Below are positions 8,716 through 17,136 of a DNA stretch of 64,000 nt, piece by piece. How positions within the stretch are numbered: the stretch's first letter is position 1; every line of letters starts with the position of its first letter. The position numbers and the translations under genes were made by a program. This DNA comes from Moduliflexus sp964602655 (lineage in GTDB: Bacteria; Moduliflexota; Moduliflexia; Moduliflexales; Moduliflexaceae), in NCBI GenBank assembly GCA_964602655.1, contig CAZRSF010000024.1, positions 7,027 to 71,026 on the forward strand. Reading direction: 5' to 3'. The notes under the pieces were generated by a model that made no database searches, had not been told where the DNA came from, and saw only the letters and a program-made list of their open reading frames with translations.

Positions 8716-10422
8716 ATGAAAAAGGCGCTTACGTGGTTTATCGTATTCGACATCATTATCGCTGCTGGCGTGGTGTTTTACTTTGCTGGCGGCGCGAATC
8801 TGTTTCAGAGCGGCCCGTTGTCTTATGAAAACGCCGTGACTCGGCTAACAAAACTTGTCAAGAAAGTAGATTGGTCTGAAAACCTTGTCCAGCGCCGGGC
8901 GCAGATTCAACTCACCGCCGGGCAGGATATGGCGCAAATGCTGCCGGACATTTCCCGCTTTCCGTTGATGAATCAGCCGCAGACCGGCGGCAGCGACATC
9001 GTTGTAGAAATTTTCGCGTCCACCGAAAAATCAGGCTCAGGCACGGATGGCTGGATGGTGGAAGTGGCGGAAGCCTTCAATGCGCAGGACGTTCGCTTGA
9101 AAAGCGGCCAACGCGCGAAAGTCGTGATTCGGAAGATCGCGTCCGGCACGGCGTATGAATTTATCGCGTCCCGCAAATACTTGCCGGACGCCTTCTCCCC
9201 ATCCTCCGAACTCTGGGTGCAGATGGCGGCGGCGCATTCGGTGACGATGACGCCGATTCGCACCAAACTCGCCGGCAATGTCGCGGGCGTGGTGATGAAA
9301 AAAGCGGTAGCGGATCAAATGCGGGCGAAATACGGAACGTTGGATGTCAAAAATCTGATTGACGCCGTCGTACAGGGCAATTTGGCGATGGGCTACACCG
9401 ATCCGTTTGCCAGCAGCACGGGCTTGAATTTTCTGTTTACCGTCTTAGCCACATTTGCAGGCGGCAACGAACAGACGATGTTAGACCCGTCGGTCGTCAG
9501 CGCGTTCGAAAGTTTCCAGCGCGGCGTGCCGTTCGTCAGCCAGACGACGATGCAGATGCGGGATTCGGTCGAAAAAGGAGGGTCGCTCGATGCGTTCGTC
9601 ATGGAATATCAGACGTTCGTCAAAACGCAGGTGCTGCAATCCGGTTATGAATTCCTGCCGTTCGGCGTCCGGCATGACAATCCGCTGTACGCCGTCGGCG
9701 CGCTCGGTCAGGAAAAGATGGAGGCATTAGAGCAATTCGCAAAATTTGCGGAGCAGCCTAAATATCAGAAATCGGCGACAGATTACGGTTTCAATCCGCC
9801 GATAGATTACACATCGCCGTTTGCGGTTCCGTCCGGGGCAGTGTTGATCCAGGCGCAGCAACTCTGGAAACAGAAAAAAGACGCGGGACGACCGATTTCG
9901 GCCATTTTCCTCTGCGATGTGAGCGGTTCGATGAACGGCAGCCGTCTCAATGCTCTGAAAAAATCGTTGCTCGGCGGCGGCGAGTTCATCGGTTCTGAAA
10001 ATTCGATTGGGCTTGTCGTCTTCAACCATGCTGTCAGCGTCACGCTTCCGATCCAGCCATTCAATCTCTCGCATAAAGCGGCCTTTCACGCAGCGGTAGA
10101 AGATATGAGCGCAGGCGGTCAAACGGCGATGTACAGCGGCATTGCCGTGTCATTATCCATGCTGCTTCAGGAAAAGCAGAAGAATCCGAATGCGAAAACC
10201 ACGCTGTTCGTGCTGACGGACGGGGAAACGAACAACGGCTTGAAATTCGACGACGTGCGCCCCGTGATTCAGGCGCTCGGCATTCCGATTTATACGATTG
10301 GTTACGAGGCGAATCTGCCCGTATTGCAAGAGCTTTCGTCCATCGTAGAAGCCGCCAGCATCAATGCGGATGAAGGCGAAGTGCAATATAAAATCGGCGC
10401 ATTGTTGAACGCGCAAATGTAA
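8716..10422 (+). CDS. membrane-anchored substrate-binding / von Willebrand A fusion protein
   Basis: 568 residues. The ATG at 8716 follows AAAGGAGG by seven bases; a TTG six bases earlier is less likely. One membrane helix (about 6-26) anchors an extracytoplasmic part. Residues about 70-380 resemble a bacterial extracellular solute-binding fold (VVEIFASTEKSGSGTDGW, GNVAGVVM, MGYTDPFASSTGLNF). Residues about 392-560 form a VWA domain with an intact MIDAS: DVSGS at 401-405, the Thr in GGQTAMYSG, and LTDGE. Such fusions are known but not functionally defined. It may sense a ligand or metal-dependent partner in the periplasm, together with the mini VWA-like gene downstream. Confidence 0.82.
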   Translation: MKKALTWFIVFDIIIAAGVVFYFAGGANLFQSGPLSYENAVTRLTKLVKKVDWSENLVQRRAQIQLTAGQDMAQMLPDISRFPLMNQPQTGGSDIVVEIFASTEKSGSGTDGWMVEVAEAFNAQDVRLKSGQRAKVVIRKIASGTAYEFIASRKYLPDAFSPSSELWVQMAAAHSVTMTPIRTKLAGNVAGVVMKKAVADQMRAKYGTLDVKNLIDAVVQGNLAMGYTDPFASSTGLNFLFTVLATFAGGNEQTMLDPSVVSAFESFQRGVPFVSQTTMQMRDSVEKGGSLDAFVMEYQTFVKTQVLQSGYEFLPFGVRHDNPLYAVGALGQEKMEALEQFAKFAEQPKYQKSATDYGFNPPIDYTSPFAVPSGAVLIQAQQLWKQKKDAGRPISAIFLCDVSGSMNGSRLNALKKSLLGGGEFIGSENSIGLVVFNHAVSVTLPIQPFNLSHKAAFHAAVEDMSAGGQTAMYSGIAVSLSMLLQEKQKNPNAKTTLFVLTDGETNNGLKFDDVRPVIQALGIPIYTIGYEANLPVLQELSSIVEAASINADEGEVQYKIGALLNAQM

Positions 10423-10432
10423 GAGGAGCAGT

Positions 10433-10465
10433 AAACCTCACAGGTTTTGAAAACCTGTGAGGTTT
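10433..10465. repeat. palindromic element, CCTCACAGG family
   Basis: AAACCTCACAGGTTTT pairs perfectly with its complement around a single G. It sits between two genes of the same putative operon, so it may act as an attenuator or RNA-stability element rather than a full terminator. It shares its layout, not its sequence, with the CCCTGGCAGGG elements. Confidence 0.8.
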
Positions 10466-10486
10466 CGCTGAAAAAATATTTCGCGT

Positions 10487-10900
10487 ATGAAACCATTTAT
10501 CGTCTGGCTCAGTATCACCGTCAGCCTTTTCGGAGTATGCGGCGGCGCGTATCATGTCTATCTTACGCAGAACCCGCGCAAAATTTTCGTCGCCGTAGAT
10601 TCATCGTTTCAGATGAATGCCGTCTGGCAGCGCGTTCCCGCAGCATTAGCGACGATAGAACAGCAGCGTTACGCGCAATTCGCGCTGGCGACGGAGAAAA
10701 TCAAAATTCACGGCTGGTCGTCAAGACTGCAATTAGGCACGCTTGTGCCGTATGCTCCGCGCAACTTCTCGAAATTAGAGAGCGGGACTGAATATCCCGA
10801 AATGGCTGAGGCCGCGCAAAAATACCTGATTACGACGATGTTGGACGCCGCGCAAACGGAGAAGCTTCGCAATTGGCGCATGATTCAACTCGTGCCATAA
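10487..10900 (+). CDS. short membrane-anchored protein resembling the start of a VWA domain
   Basis: 137 residues, with one N-terminal helix (about 4-25) and then a soluble domain. The domain opens KIFVAVDSSFQM, which looks like the first strand and metal-site loop of a VWA domain (D38-x-S40), but the third position of DxSxS is Gln. The remainder (YAQFALATEKIKIHGWSS) is too short for a whole VWA fold. No Shine-Dalgarno site is obvious. Position directly after the VWA fusion gene suggests a partner or regulatory subunit. Another open frame at 10447-10791 is a shadow. Confidence 0.6.
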   Translation: MKPFIVWLSITVSLFGVCGGAYHVYLTQNPRKIFVAVDSSFQMNAVWQRVPAALATIEQQRYAQFALATEKIKIHGWSSRLQLGTLVPYAPRNFSKLESGTEYPEMAEAAQKYLITTMLDAAQTEKLRNWRMIQLVP

Positions 10901-10917
10901 TTCGAAAGGAGACACCG

Positions 10918-11586
10918 ATGATCATTCGGAAAAAACAGATTGGCATACGCAGCGTGGTTTTGCTGCTGCTGTTTGTTATTTCAGGATGCAATAACGAACA
11001 GAATATCTTCTTCGACAGCCCGACCGAGCCTAACAGCATCACACCTCTTTACAACTTTTATGCCGGAGCGACAAAAGACCAGGGATTTGGCGTGTACAAA
11101 GGCCACGAACATTTTTTGATTCAAGTTCCGGCAGGCGAATATCTGTTGCAATACGTCACGCAAATCGGCCAATTTTACATCGTCTTCCGGGCGGAGAAAA
11201 ATGCGCTGCTGACCATCGGTTTGACGACTGGGGGAGAAGTTCTGAGCGCCACAGTGTTTCCCGGCCGCATCACCGACACATCGAATCCCCGTCCGTTCGG
11301 CGTTGTCACCGTGTTTTCCGAATTCGGCGCGACAGGATCGGGAGAACATCTGTTTGCGAAAAGCGATAACAGCGGCATCCTGCTGATCGGCGGCGTCGGG
11401 ATCGAATACACGCCCGGAGATTCGTATTTCAGATTACATATTCCCGTCGGCGGCACGTATCGCCTGACCTACATCACGCAGAAAGGACGCTTCGAAACCG
11501 AGTTCACGGTCGAAGATAACACGACAAAAGAGATCGGCCTGTCGGATGGCGATCTCGTCCGGGAAGCGTATATTGTCAAAAAATAG
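10918..11586 (+). CDS. lipoprotein with two repeated beta-rich domains
   Basis: 222 residues. The ATG at 10918 follows GAAAGGAG and opens a lipoprotein signal with ISGC (Cys24). The mature part seems to be two copies of one unit: VPAGEYLLQYVTQIGQF..FRAEKNALLTIGLTTGGEV, and later IPVGGTYRLTYITQKGRF..FTVEDNTTKEIGLSDGDLV. The pattern suggests beta-sandwich carboxypeptidase-regulatory-like or PEGA-like folds, but I cannot assign a family. It is likely anchored in the outer membrane and co-transcribed with its neighbours. Confidence 0.65.
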   Translation: MIIRKKQIGIRSVVLLLLFVISGCNNEQNIFFDSPTEPNSITPLYNFYAGATKDQGFGVYKGHEHFLIQVPAGEYLLQYVTQIGQFYIVFRAEKNALLTIGLTTGGEVLSATVFPGRITDTSNPRPFGVVTVFSEFGATGSGEHLFAKSDNSGILLIGGVGIEYTPGDSYFRLHIPVGGTYRLTYITQKGRFETEFTVEDNTTKEIGLSDGDLVREAYIVKK

Positions 11587-11602
11587 AGGGGAGGAAATAT
11601 CT

Positions 11603-12217
11603 ATGTTGATACGAAAGATATGGCGTTCTCGTCTGGTGATCCTCTGCTGCGGTTTCCTGCTTTTTACGACTGGATGCGGCCTGTCCGAAATGTTCGGCGG
11701 CAGCGGCGCGGAAAAAATTACCGAGCCGTGCATCGAACTGATTCCGTTGACAACGCCCACGCCAGCGCCGGTTATCACGGTGACGCCTGCACCGGAAAAC
11801 ACGCCTCAACCGGGCGACACTCCGACGCCGCCTGAAGCATGTGGGGACGCGCCGGGGATCGTGCTGATTTGCGATGGCGAGCCGGTGGATGATACGCCGA
11901 TCACGGTGATTACGCCGCCGCCGACCCCGATTCCGATAATCTCACATCAATCCTATACCATTCAGGTTGCGTTAACTTACGATCCGTTCAATCCGGCTTG
12001 CCTCGGAACTACAATGACGCCGCCTGGCCCATTGCTCAACGTTTCTGCTGGTACGATTCAACAATTCATCGTCGCAACGAATTCGACATGTGACAATGTG
12101 GATGTTTTTCAATCTCCGCCCGGGTCATTATTATTCACTGCATTCGGTTTTCCTTCTGTTACGGTAAACGTCGGACCGGTGAATCAGAATTTATTTATTT
12201 CACTGTATGTTTACTGA
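11603..12217 (+). CDS. proline/threonine-rich lipoprotein
   Basis: 204 residues. The ATG at 11603 follows GGGGAGGAAA, and the open frame extends upstream into the previous gene, so the internal start is preferred. The signal ends in FTTGC (Cys25). Residues about 48-120 are a Pro/Thr spacer (TPTPAPVITVTPAPENTPQP and similar) that would lift a C-terminal domain from the membrane. That domain (about 125-204) has a few cysteines and a beta-rich look but no recognised family. It closes the plus-strand run, and a hairpin follows. Confidence 0.62.
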   Translation: MLIRKIWRSRLVILCCGFLLFTTGCGLSEMFGGSGAEKITEPCIELIPLTTPTPAPVITVTPAPENTPQPGDTPTPPEACGDAPGIVLICDGEPVDDTPITVITPPPTPIPIISHQSYTIQVALTYDPFNPACLGTTMTPPGPLLNVSAGTIQQFIVATNSTCDNVDVFQSPPGSLLFTAFGFPSVTVNVGPVNQNLFISLYVY

Positions 12218-12226
12218 TAAAGCGAT

Positions 12227-12248
12227 GGGCGAACCGCTCGGTTCGCCC
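12227..12248. terminator. shared hairpin between convergent genes
   Basis: GGGCGAACC pairs with GGTTCGCCC around GCTC, midway between the plus-strand lipoprotein stop (12217) and the minus-strand rph stop (12266). There is only a short T-run (CTGTTTAT), so efficiency is uncertain. Confidence 0.6.
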
Positions 12249-12265
12249 TGTTTATGAAGGGAATA

Positions 12266-13003
12266 TTAGAGGTATTTATCTAACAGCGTTTCGCCGAGGT
12301 AGGAGCGTTGAATTTTGATCAGGTCGTCAATGCCGCGTTTGGCGAGCGCTAACATGCTTTGCATCTGTTCCGGGGTGAACGGGTCTTCTTCCGCCGTGCC
12401 CTGAATTTCGACGAATTTGCCGCTGCCGGTCATGACGATATTCATATCCACTTCGGCCTTGGAATCCTCCGAGTAATTCAAATCCAACAAAATCTTGTTA
12501 TTGACGATGCCGACGCTGGTGGCGGCGATAAAATCTTTCAGCGGCATCGTGTCTATGTCGTTGTTTTTGCGCATGTAGGTCAAGGCATCGAACAAGGCGA
12601 TGCAGCCGCCGGTAATCGAAGCGGTGCGCGTGCCGCCGTCGGCTTGAATGACATCGCAGTCAACCCAGATCGTGCGCTCGCCGAGCTTCGTCAAATCCAC
12701 GACAGAGCGCAGACAGCGTCCGATCAGGCGTTGAATCTCCTGCGTGCGTCCATTCGGCGTCCCTTTCGAGATTTCGCGCTGCGTCCGGGTATGCGTGGAA
12801 CGCGGCAGCATCCCATATTCCGCCGTGACCCAGCCTTTATTCATATTCCGCAAAAACGGCGGGACTTTATTTTCCACGCTGGCGGTGCAAATCACCTTCG
12901 TATCGCCGACTTCGATCAACACCGATCCTTCGGCGTGTTTGATATATCGCCGGGTAATTTTGACCTGACGCAACTGATCCGACTGTCTTCCATCACTTCT
13001 CAT
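12266..13003 (-). CDS. rph: ribonuclease PH
   Basis: 245 residues, the normal length for RNase PH. It has the RSDGR opening (RPDGR in most family members), the GWVTAEYGMLPRSTHTR block, and DVIQADGGTRTASITGG, which contributes to the phosphate and active site. The enzyme trims tRNA 3' ends by phosphorolysis. It lies downstream of GerMN and amidase genes, a neighbourhood common in several Gram-negative phyla. The usual next gene, the XTP pyrophosphatase rdgB, is absent; a convergent lipoprotein gene stands there. Confidence 0.96.
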   Translation of the reverse strand: MRSDGRQSDQLRQVKITRRYIKHAEGSVLIEVGDTKVICTASVENKVPPFLRNMNKGWVTAEYGMLPRSTHTRTQREISKGTPNGRTQEIQRLIGRCLRSVVDLTKLGERTIWVDCDVIQADGGTRTASITGGCIALFDALTYMRKNNDIDTMPLKDFIAATSVGIVNNKILLDLNYSEDSKAEVDMNIVMTGSGKFVEIQGTAEEDPFTPEQMQSMLALAKRGIDDLIKIQRSYLGETLLDKYL

Positions 13004-13035
13004 GCGTTCTATCCTTTCTTGCTTGCGCGTTGACG

Positions 13036-13074
13036 AATCCTCCTCGCCCCTCTTGTATTGGGGTGGGGGAGGAA
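13036..13074. repeat. imperfect C-rich/G-rich hairpin between GerMN gene and rph
   Basis: TCCTCC..GCCCC pairs with GGGG..GGGAGGA around TCTTGTATT. It occupies almost all of the 70-base gap between two co-directional genes and is likely to fold in the RNA. A role in transcript processing is possible. Confidence 0.5.
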
Positions 13075-13076
13075 TA

Positions 13077-13655
13077 TTACGAATCCAGTAATAAGACGTT
13101 CGAAAAGGGCTTGCGGCAATCTATATGACCGGCTACGGTCTCGATTTCCGCCCCTTCCACCAGAATTTGCACATGTTTGATCGCCTGAAAATTCAACAGC
13201 ACCGTATTGACTAACGCCGTCACAGTGGCTGCTTCCGCGTTCAATCCGCCCACATGCCGATCCTGGAGATTGCGATTCATGTTGAGATACAAAATCCCCC
13301 CGTTACTCAAAAAGACATTCAGCAGTGCCGTTCCTTCCGGCAACGCAGGGTTCCGCGCGTCCGCATCGGGCTGAATCAAGAGCGTGATCGCCTGCGTCAC
13401 TTCTTCCAGGAGATCATCCCGTTTTTCAATTTCGCGAATCGCTCTGGTCAATGAACCTGTCGCATCGCTGACGAACAGCGTGACTTCTCGATTTCGCCCT
13501 TCCAGCATGTCCGACGTTGCAGGCGTCGCAACGGGAAAACCTGGCAGCCGCGGCAGCGCGTCGGCCATCCCTTGAGGAGAAGACGTGTACAAATACCACG
13601 TTCCGCCCACAAGTCCGGCGATGAGCAGAACCACCACAATCCACCATTTCGACAT
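13077..13655 (-). CDS. GerMN-domain protein (sporulation/germination-like envelope protein)
   Basis: 192 residues with one N-terminal membrane helix (about 5-25). Residues about 57-185 match a GerMN domain: VTLFVSDATGSLTREIREI-type strand (here TRAIREIEKRD), ALPEGTALLNVFL, GGILYLNMNRNL and the conserved HVQILVEGAEIETVAGHIDC tail. In non-sporulating Gram-negatives this domain is frequently next to a cell-wall amidase and RNase PH, as here, and its role is unknown. Its ATG overlaps the TAA of the amidase gene (TAATG), so they are coupled. Confidence 0.88.
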   Translation of the reverse strand: MSKWWIVVVLLIAGLVGGTWYLYTSSPQGMADALPRLPGFPVATPATSDMLEGRNREVTLFVSDATGSLTRAIREIEKRDDLLEEVTQAITLLIQPDADARNPALPEGTALLNVFLSNGGILYLNMNRNLQDRHVGGLNAEAATVTALVNTVLLNFQAIKHVQILVEGAEIETVAGHIDCRKPFSNVLLLDS

Positions 13656-15181
13656 TACAATTCCTCTCCCTTTTTAAAGGCCGCGATGCCGTCTGCGATT
13701 GCGCCGATCAGCAGTTGTTGAAATGCGTCCTGCGTCATGTTCTGACGGCCACCCGCATTGGACGCATACCCGATTTCGATATGCACCGACGGCATCGTTG
13801 CGCCTTTCAAGGTGAAGAGCGGCGCGCGTTTGACGACCGCCCGCGCCCCGTTATTACGAGCGCGATAGGCCGCGACAATCTGTTCCGCCAGTCGCTTGCT
13901 CTGTTCGAGATATTTGGCCTGCGCGTAATCCAGCACTTGCGCTTTCGCGCCTTGCGGCATATCCAAACTGCCGTAATCCATGACATACACCTCGAATCCG
14001 CCCGGCTGATCCGAGGTGGAATTATTGACATGCAGGCTGATAAACACGTCGGCGCGGTTGCTGTTGGCGATGGTGGCGCGCATTTCGCCGGAAAGAAAAT
14101 CGTCGCCTTCGCGCGTCAATGTCGCGGACACGCCCAAACGTTCGACAAGATAGGGGCTGAGCAGTTTGCCGAGATGCAACGTCAACTGCTTTTCCAAAAG
14201 CGCAGGCGTCGCATCGGCTGCTGGCACAACGACGACGCCTTGATCACTGCCGCCATGACCGGGATCGATCACAATCGTTTTCAACGAGAATGGCTGACTG
14301 ACGGCGATCTCTCCCTCTTTTCCGGGCGTGGTCAAATCCTGCTCGACAATTGTTTCAGACGTCTCCGAGGCTTGCTCGTCTGTCGCGGTTTCTTCAGGTT
14401 CGGGCGTCGGCGTTTCTTCTTCTGCAATCGCCTCATCTGTCGTGAAGACGTCTATAATCAAGCGCGGCGGATTGTCTTTCGTCTTATGCGCATAGCGGAC
14501 AAACTCCTCGCCTAAACGTACTATAATCTGCGTCGTGCCGAAGCTATCAATCACCTTGACGTGCTTTACCGCCGTATTATTGATTTGCAACGGATTATCC
14601 TGGATATTGAATGTGGCCTGCGGCAATTCGAAAATCAGCAGCGATGGAAGTTTTTCCGTAATTTTATAGGGGACACTCTGGCTCAATTGCACGGCAATAC
14701 GAGTATAATCAGCGTAGGGACTGGCATACAAGCTGCGTAACTCCAAATTTTCGATTCCGACCGTGATGCGTCGCTGCTGGCTGTCCCACAGCAGGTCATA
14801 TTCATAAATCAGCGGCAGCGTTTTGGTCAGAAATTCCAGCGGCACCATGACGACGCCTTCGATTTTTCGCGCCGGAAACGTTACCGGATACGAACGTTTC
14901 GCCGAAATCACATTCGGCTGATCCGGGAAAAATGAGAGACTCTTTTCGCCATACTGCAAAACGATGCGTCCATCAGGCTCAACCTCTGATTGCAATTGAA
15001 ACATGTTGGCGAATTTTTCAAGCTGCACATATTCGGTCTGCCCTTCATTGATCGTAAACAAGGTGTAGCGCAGATTGTCGTTATTGAAAAAGACTTCCAC
15101 CGTTCCGGCAGTAGCCGCCGACACGACGCCGCAAAGGAGAGACAGAATGAACGCGCTGATGCGCACAGAAGCGTTGACCAT
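13655..15181 (-). CDS. N-acetylmuramoyl-L-alanine amidase with AMIN and copper-amine-oxidase-like N-terminal domains
   Basis: 508 residues from the ATG at 15181, which opens a signal peptide (MVNASVRISAFILSLLCGVV). An ATG at 15244 and the upstream frame are alternatives. Order: a stalk domain resembling the Cu-amine-oxidase N-terminal domain (about 30-140), an AMIN domain (about 150-250) for septal targeting, an acidic Pro/Thr linker, and an amidase_3 zinc domain. The zinc ligands are visible: VIDPGHGG, the Glu in LEKQLTL, SLHVN and the late HIEIGYASN. It cleaves the peptide from the glycan chain of peptidoglycan in the periplasm, during cell separation. It is upstream in an operon with the GerMN and rph genes. 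Confidence 0.92.
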   Translation of the reverse strand: MVNASVRISAFILSLLCGVVSAATAGTVEVFFNNDNLRYTLFTINEGQTEYVQLEKFANMFQLQSEVEPDGRIVLQYGEKSLSFFPDQPNVISAKRSYPVTFPARKIEGVVMVPLEFLTKTLPLIYEYDLLWDSQQRRITVGIENLELRSLYASPYADYTRIAVQLSQSVPYKITEKLPSLLIFELPQATFNIQDNPLQINNTAVKHVKVIDSFGTTQIIVRLGEEFVRYAHKTKDNPPRLIIDVFTTDEAIAEEETPTPEPEETATDEQASETSETIVEQDLTTPGKEGEIAVSQPFSLKTIVIDPGHGGSDQGVVVVPAADATPALLEKQLTLHLGKLLSPYLVERLGVSATLTREGDDFLSGEMRATIANSNRADVFISLHVNNSTSDQPGGFEVYVMDYGSLDMPQGAKAQVLDYAQAKYLEQSKRLAEQIVAAYRARNNGARAVVKRAPLFTLKGATMPSVHIEIGYASNAGGRQNMTQDAFQQLLIGAIADGIAAFKKGEEL

Positions 15182-15324
15182 ACGATGTTTCCGATTCGAT
15201 AGCAAAAAAATAGACAGAAACCAACAGACGCAGTTTGTGTTCATGACAAAAATTTTAAAGCACGGCATACGGAGAATGGCATCTTGTCAAGGTAAAATTA
15301 GAAAACGGCGCGGATTTCGCCTTG

Positions 15325-15747
15325 TTATTCGCGCCATTTCGTCAGCAATCGTTCGAAACGCTGATTCATCTGTCGGATTTTCCGGATGACCGCCGGATCG
15401 CCGTTCCAATGTTCTTGAATTGCTTCGGCGTTCGCAGGATTGCCTACAAGCCGAACCAGCATCACGCCTGCCAGCAGCGCGTCTTCGATGATGCCGAACG
15501 GCCCGGCAAGCAGTTCTGGCACGAGATCAATCGGAAACACCACGTAAATCAGTACGCTGAGAATGAAGATTTTATCAAAAAAAGAAACGCGGGTATCCTC
15601 CAGAAGTTTGATCATCAGGCGCACCAAATCCGGCAGCAGCAACACGAAGCACATGGCACGCGCTCCTGGCTCGCGGAACCGCGCCGTTGCCCATGCTATC
15701 GCGCCGTCATGGATGCGATTGTACAGACTGAGATTTTTCTCGATCAT
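15325..15747 (-). CDS. YkvA-like (DUF1232) membrane protein
   Basis: 140 residues from the ATG at 15747, which follows AGGGA and lies 21 bases after the stop of the transporter gene upstream. The longer frame overlaps that gene and is less likely. The central hydrophobic part has the DUF1232 signature: VSFFDKIFILSVLIYVVFPIDLVPE followed by GIIEDALLAGVMLVRLV. Proteins of the family are small and their function is not known. A charged tail (residues about 105-140) is cytoplasmic. Confidence 0.83.
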   Translation of the reverse strand: MIEKNLSLYNRIHDGAIAWATARFREPGARAMCFVLLLPDLVRLMIKLLEDTRVSFFDKIFILSVLIYVVFPIDLVPELLAGPFGIIEDALLAGVMLVRLVGNPANAEAIQEHWNGDPAVIRKIRQMNQRFERLLTKWRE

Positions 15748-15767
15748 CGTGTATTCGTCCCTGGTTC

Positions 15768-16619
15768 TTAATGCGGATAAATCATCAATAACGCCAACGA
15801 GGCCAACGCAATAAACACGTAATTCGTCCGGTTCAGCCGTTCTTTCCAAAAAAAGATACTGGTAATCGTGGAGACTAAAATGATGCCGATGCCGTTAATC
15901 GGATAGACGACAATGCCCGGAAACTCTTGCAGCGCCCGCATAAAAAAATAACTGGCGAACAAGTTAATGACGCCGAGCACGCTGCCGAGCCGCAAGATTT
16001 CACGGTAAATCGACAGCTTTTGCCGAAACACCATCGTCAGCGAGACAAGAAACGCCGTGGGAAAAACAATCACGAGAAAATGCGCGGGATTCGCGACCAA
16101 AAAGAATTCGCGCTGGATTTTGAACCCGAAATTCGTAATGCCGTACACGAGAAACAGCATTAACCCCCAGGCCAATCCATTATGGAAGATTTTCGACCAA
16201 TTCGTCAGCAGCAGCCGTTCTTGCGTGGCAAACGACAGCGACACAAAAACGATAATGATTCCGGCGATTTGGAGCGGCTGTGGGATTTCAGCGAAAAAGA
16301 GGATCGACGCGAACGTCGGAATGACGGCGGACAGGCGCATCAGCGACACCGGAATGATCACGCCCAATTTTTTGATCGCCTGGACCATCAGCCCATAGCT
16401 GCACACGAACAACACGCCTTGCACCATGCCCAACAAGACAAGATTCGGCGACATCAATTCCCACACCCGCAACGTTTCGCATCCTGAAAATGCCACGACG
16501 GAGCCGATCCCATAATTTACGGCAAATAAGGCAAACATCGGGATATTTTTTTCAGCGGCGTATTTGAAAATATGCGCAATTGTGACAGAGCATGCAATCG
16601 AAAGTAATAAAAATATCAT
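15768..16619 (-). CDS. EamA/DMT-family transporter
   Basis: 283 residues, almost entirely hydrophobic, in two halves of four to five helices each as in the drug/metabolite exporter superfamily. The closing half carries the typical FPGIVVYPINGIGIILVSTITSIFFWKERL pattern of an EamA repeat. Substrate cannot be predicted. It is the first gene of a minus-strand group with the YkvA-like gene. Confidence 0.83.
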   Translation of the reverse strand: MIFLLLSIACSVTIAHIFKYAAEKNIPMFALFAVNYGIGSVVAFSGCETLRVWELMSPNLVLLGMVQGVLFVCSYGLMVQAIKKLGVIIPVSLMRLSAVIPTFASILFFAEIPQPLQIAGIIIVFVSLSFATQERLLLTNWSKIFHNGLAWGLMLFLVYGITNFGFKIQREFFLVANPAHFLVIVFPTAFLVSLTMVFRQKLSIYREILRLGSVLGVINLFASYFFMRALQEFPGIVVYPINGIGIILVSTITSIFFWKERLNRTNYVFIALASLALLMIYPH

Positions 16620-16761
16620 AACGTCACAGTACGGATGTCCTGTTCACCTCACCTCTTCCAGCATGATAAACGCTCCCGCGCATTGACAACAGACAGATTC
16701 TCCAGTCTCATGCACTGTCAAACCGATTTGTTCTTGTCAAGATTTTTGGGGTTTTTCTTGC

Positions 16762-16995
16762 ATGTTTCCCGCAGGCCGGATGTCGAACATCCTGAAAAAA
16801 CTGCTGAAAATCGGCCAAGCTGAGGGAGATATTGCGATGACGCCGCTGCAAGATATTCTGGAACCGGACGCCAGCGCCCGCATGAATACGCCGTCCACGA
16901 CCGGAATCAATTGGAAATGGCGATTTACCTGGGACATGATTCCACAAGAATCAATGGAACGTTTACGTCTGTTTACCGGAGTTTACGGACGATAA
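16762..16995 (+). pseudogene. malQ: 3' remnant of a 4-alpha-glucanotransferase gene
   Basis: The last 60 or so codons of this 77-codon frame match the C-terminus of the MalQ family (glycoside hydrolase 77): AMTPLQDIL, then ARMNTPSTTG-NWKWR, and an end in RLRLFTGVYGR. A complete MalQ needs about 500 residues, and the upstream sequence (to 16620) has no further glucanotransferase motif. The bulk of the gene is therefore gone. A strong terminator follows, probably the original malQ terminator. It could still produce a peptide, but none of the catalytic residues are present. Confidence 0.75.
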
Positions 16996-17025
16996 AACAC
17001 AATATTTTTCGTTCAATCCACATGC

Positions 17026-17062
17026 AAACCGCCGAATTCGTCTGAATTTCGGCGGTTTTTTT
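17026..17062 (+). terminator. intrinsic terminator after malQ remnant
   Basis: AAACCGCCGAA pairs with TTCGGCGGTTT over 11 bases and is followed at once by a run of seven T. It is the clearest textbook terminator in the window, oriented to the plus strand. Confidence 0.88.
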
Positions 17063-17136
17063 ATGTCAAGAGTTCTTCTCCGAAATAGCAATAACGTCGT
17101 ATTGCGGAGGGCGTATTCGCTCAATTTATCCGGTCT

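Noticed and set aside
12359..13033. 224-residue plus-strand frame
   Set aside because: It is the antisense of rph, whose protein is unmistakable.
13715..14515. 266-residue plus-strand frame
   Set aside because: It is antisense to the cell-wall amidase gene.
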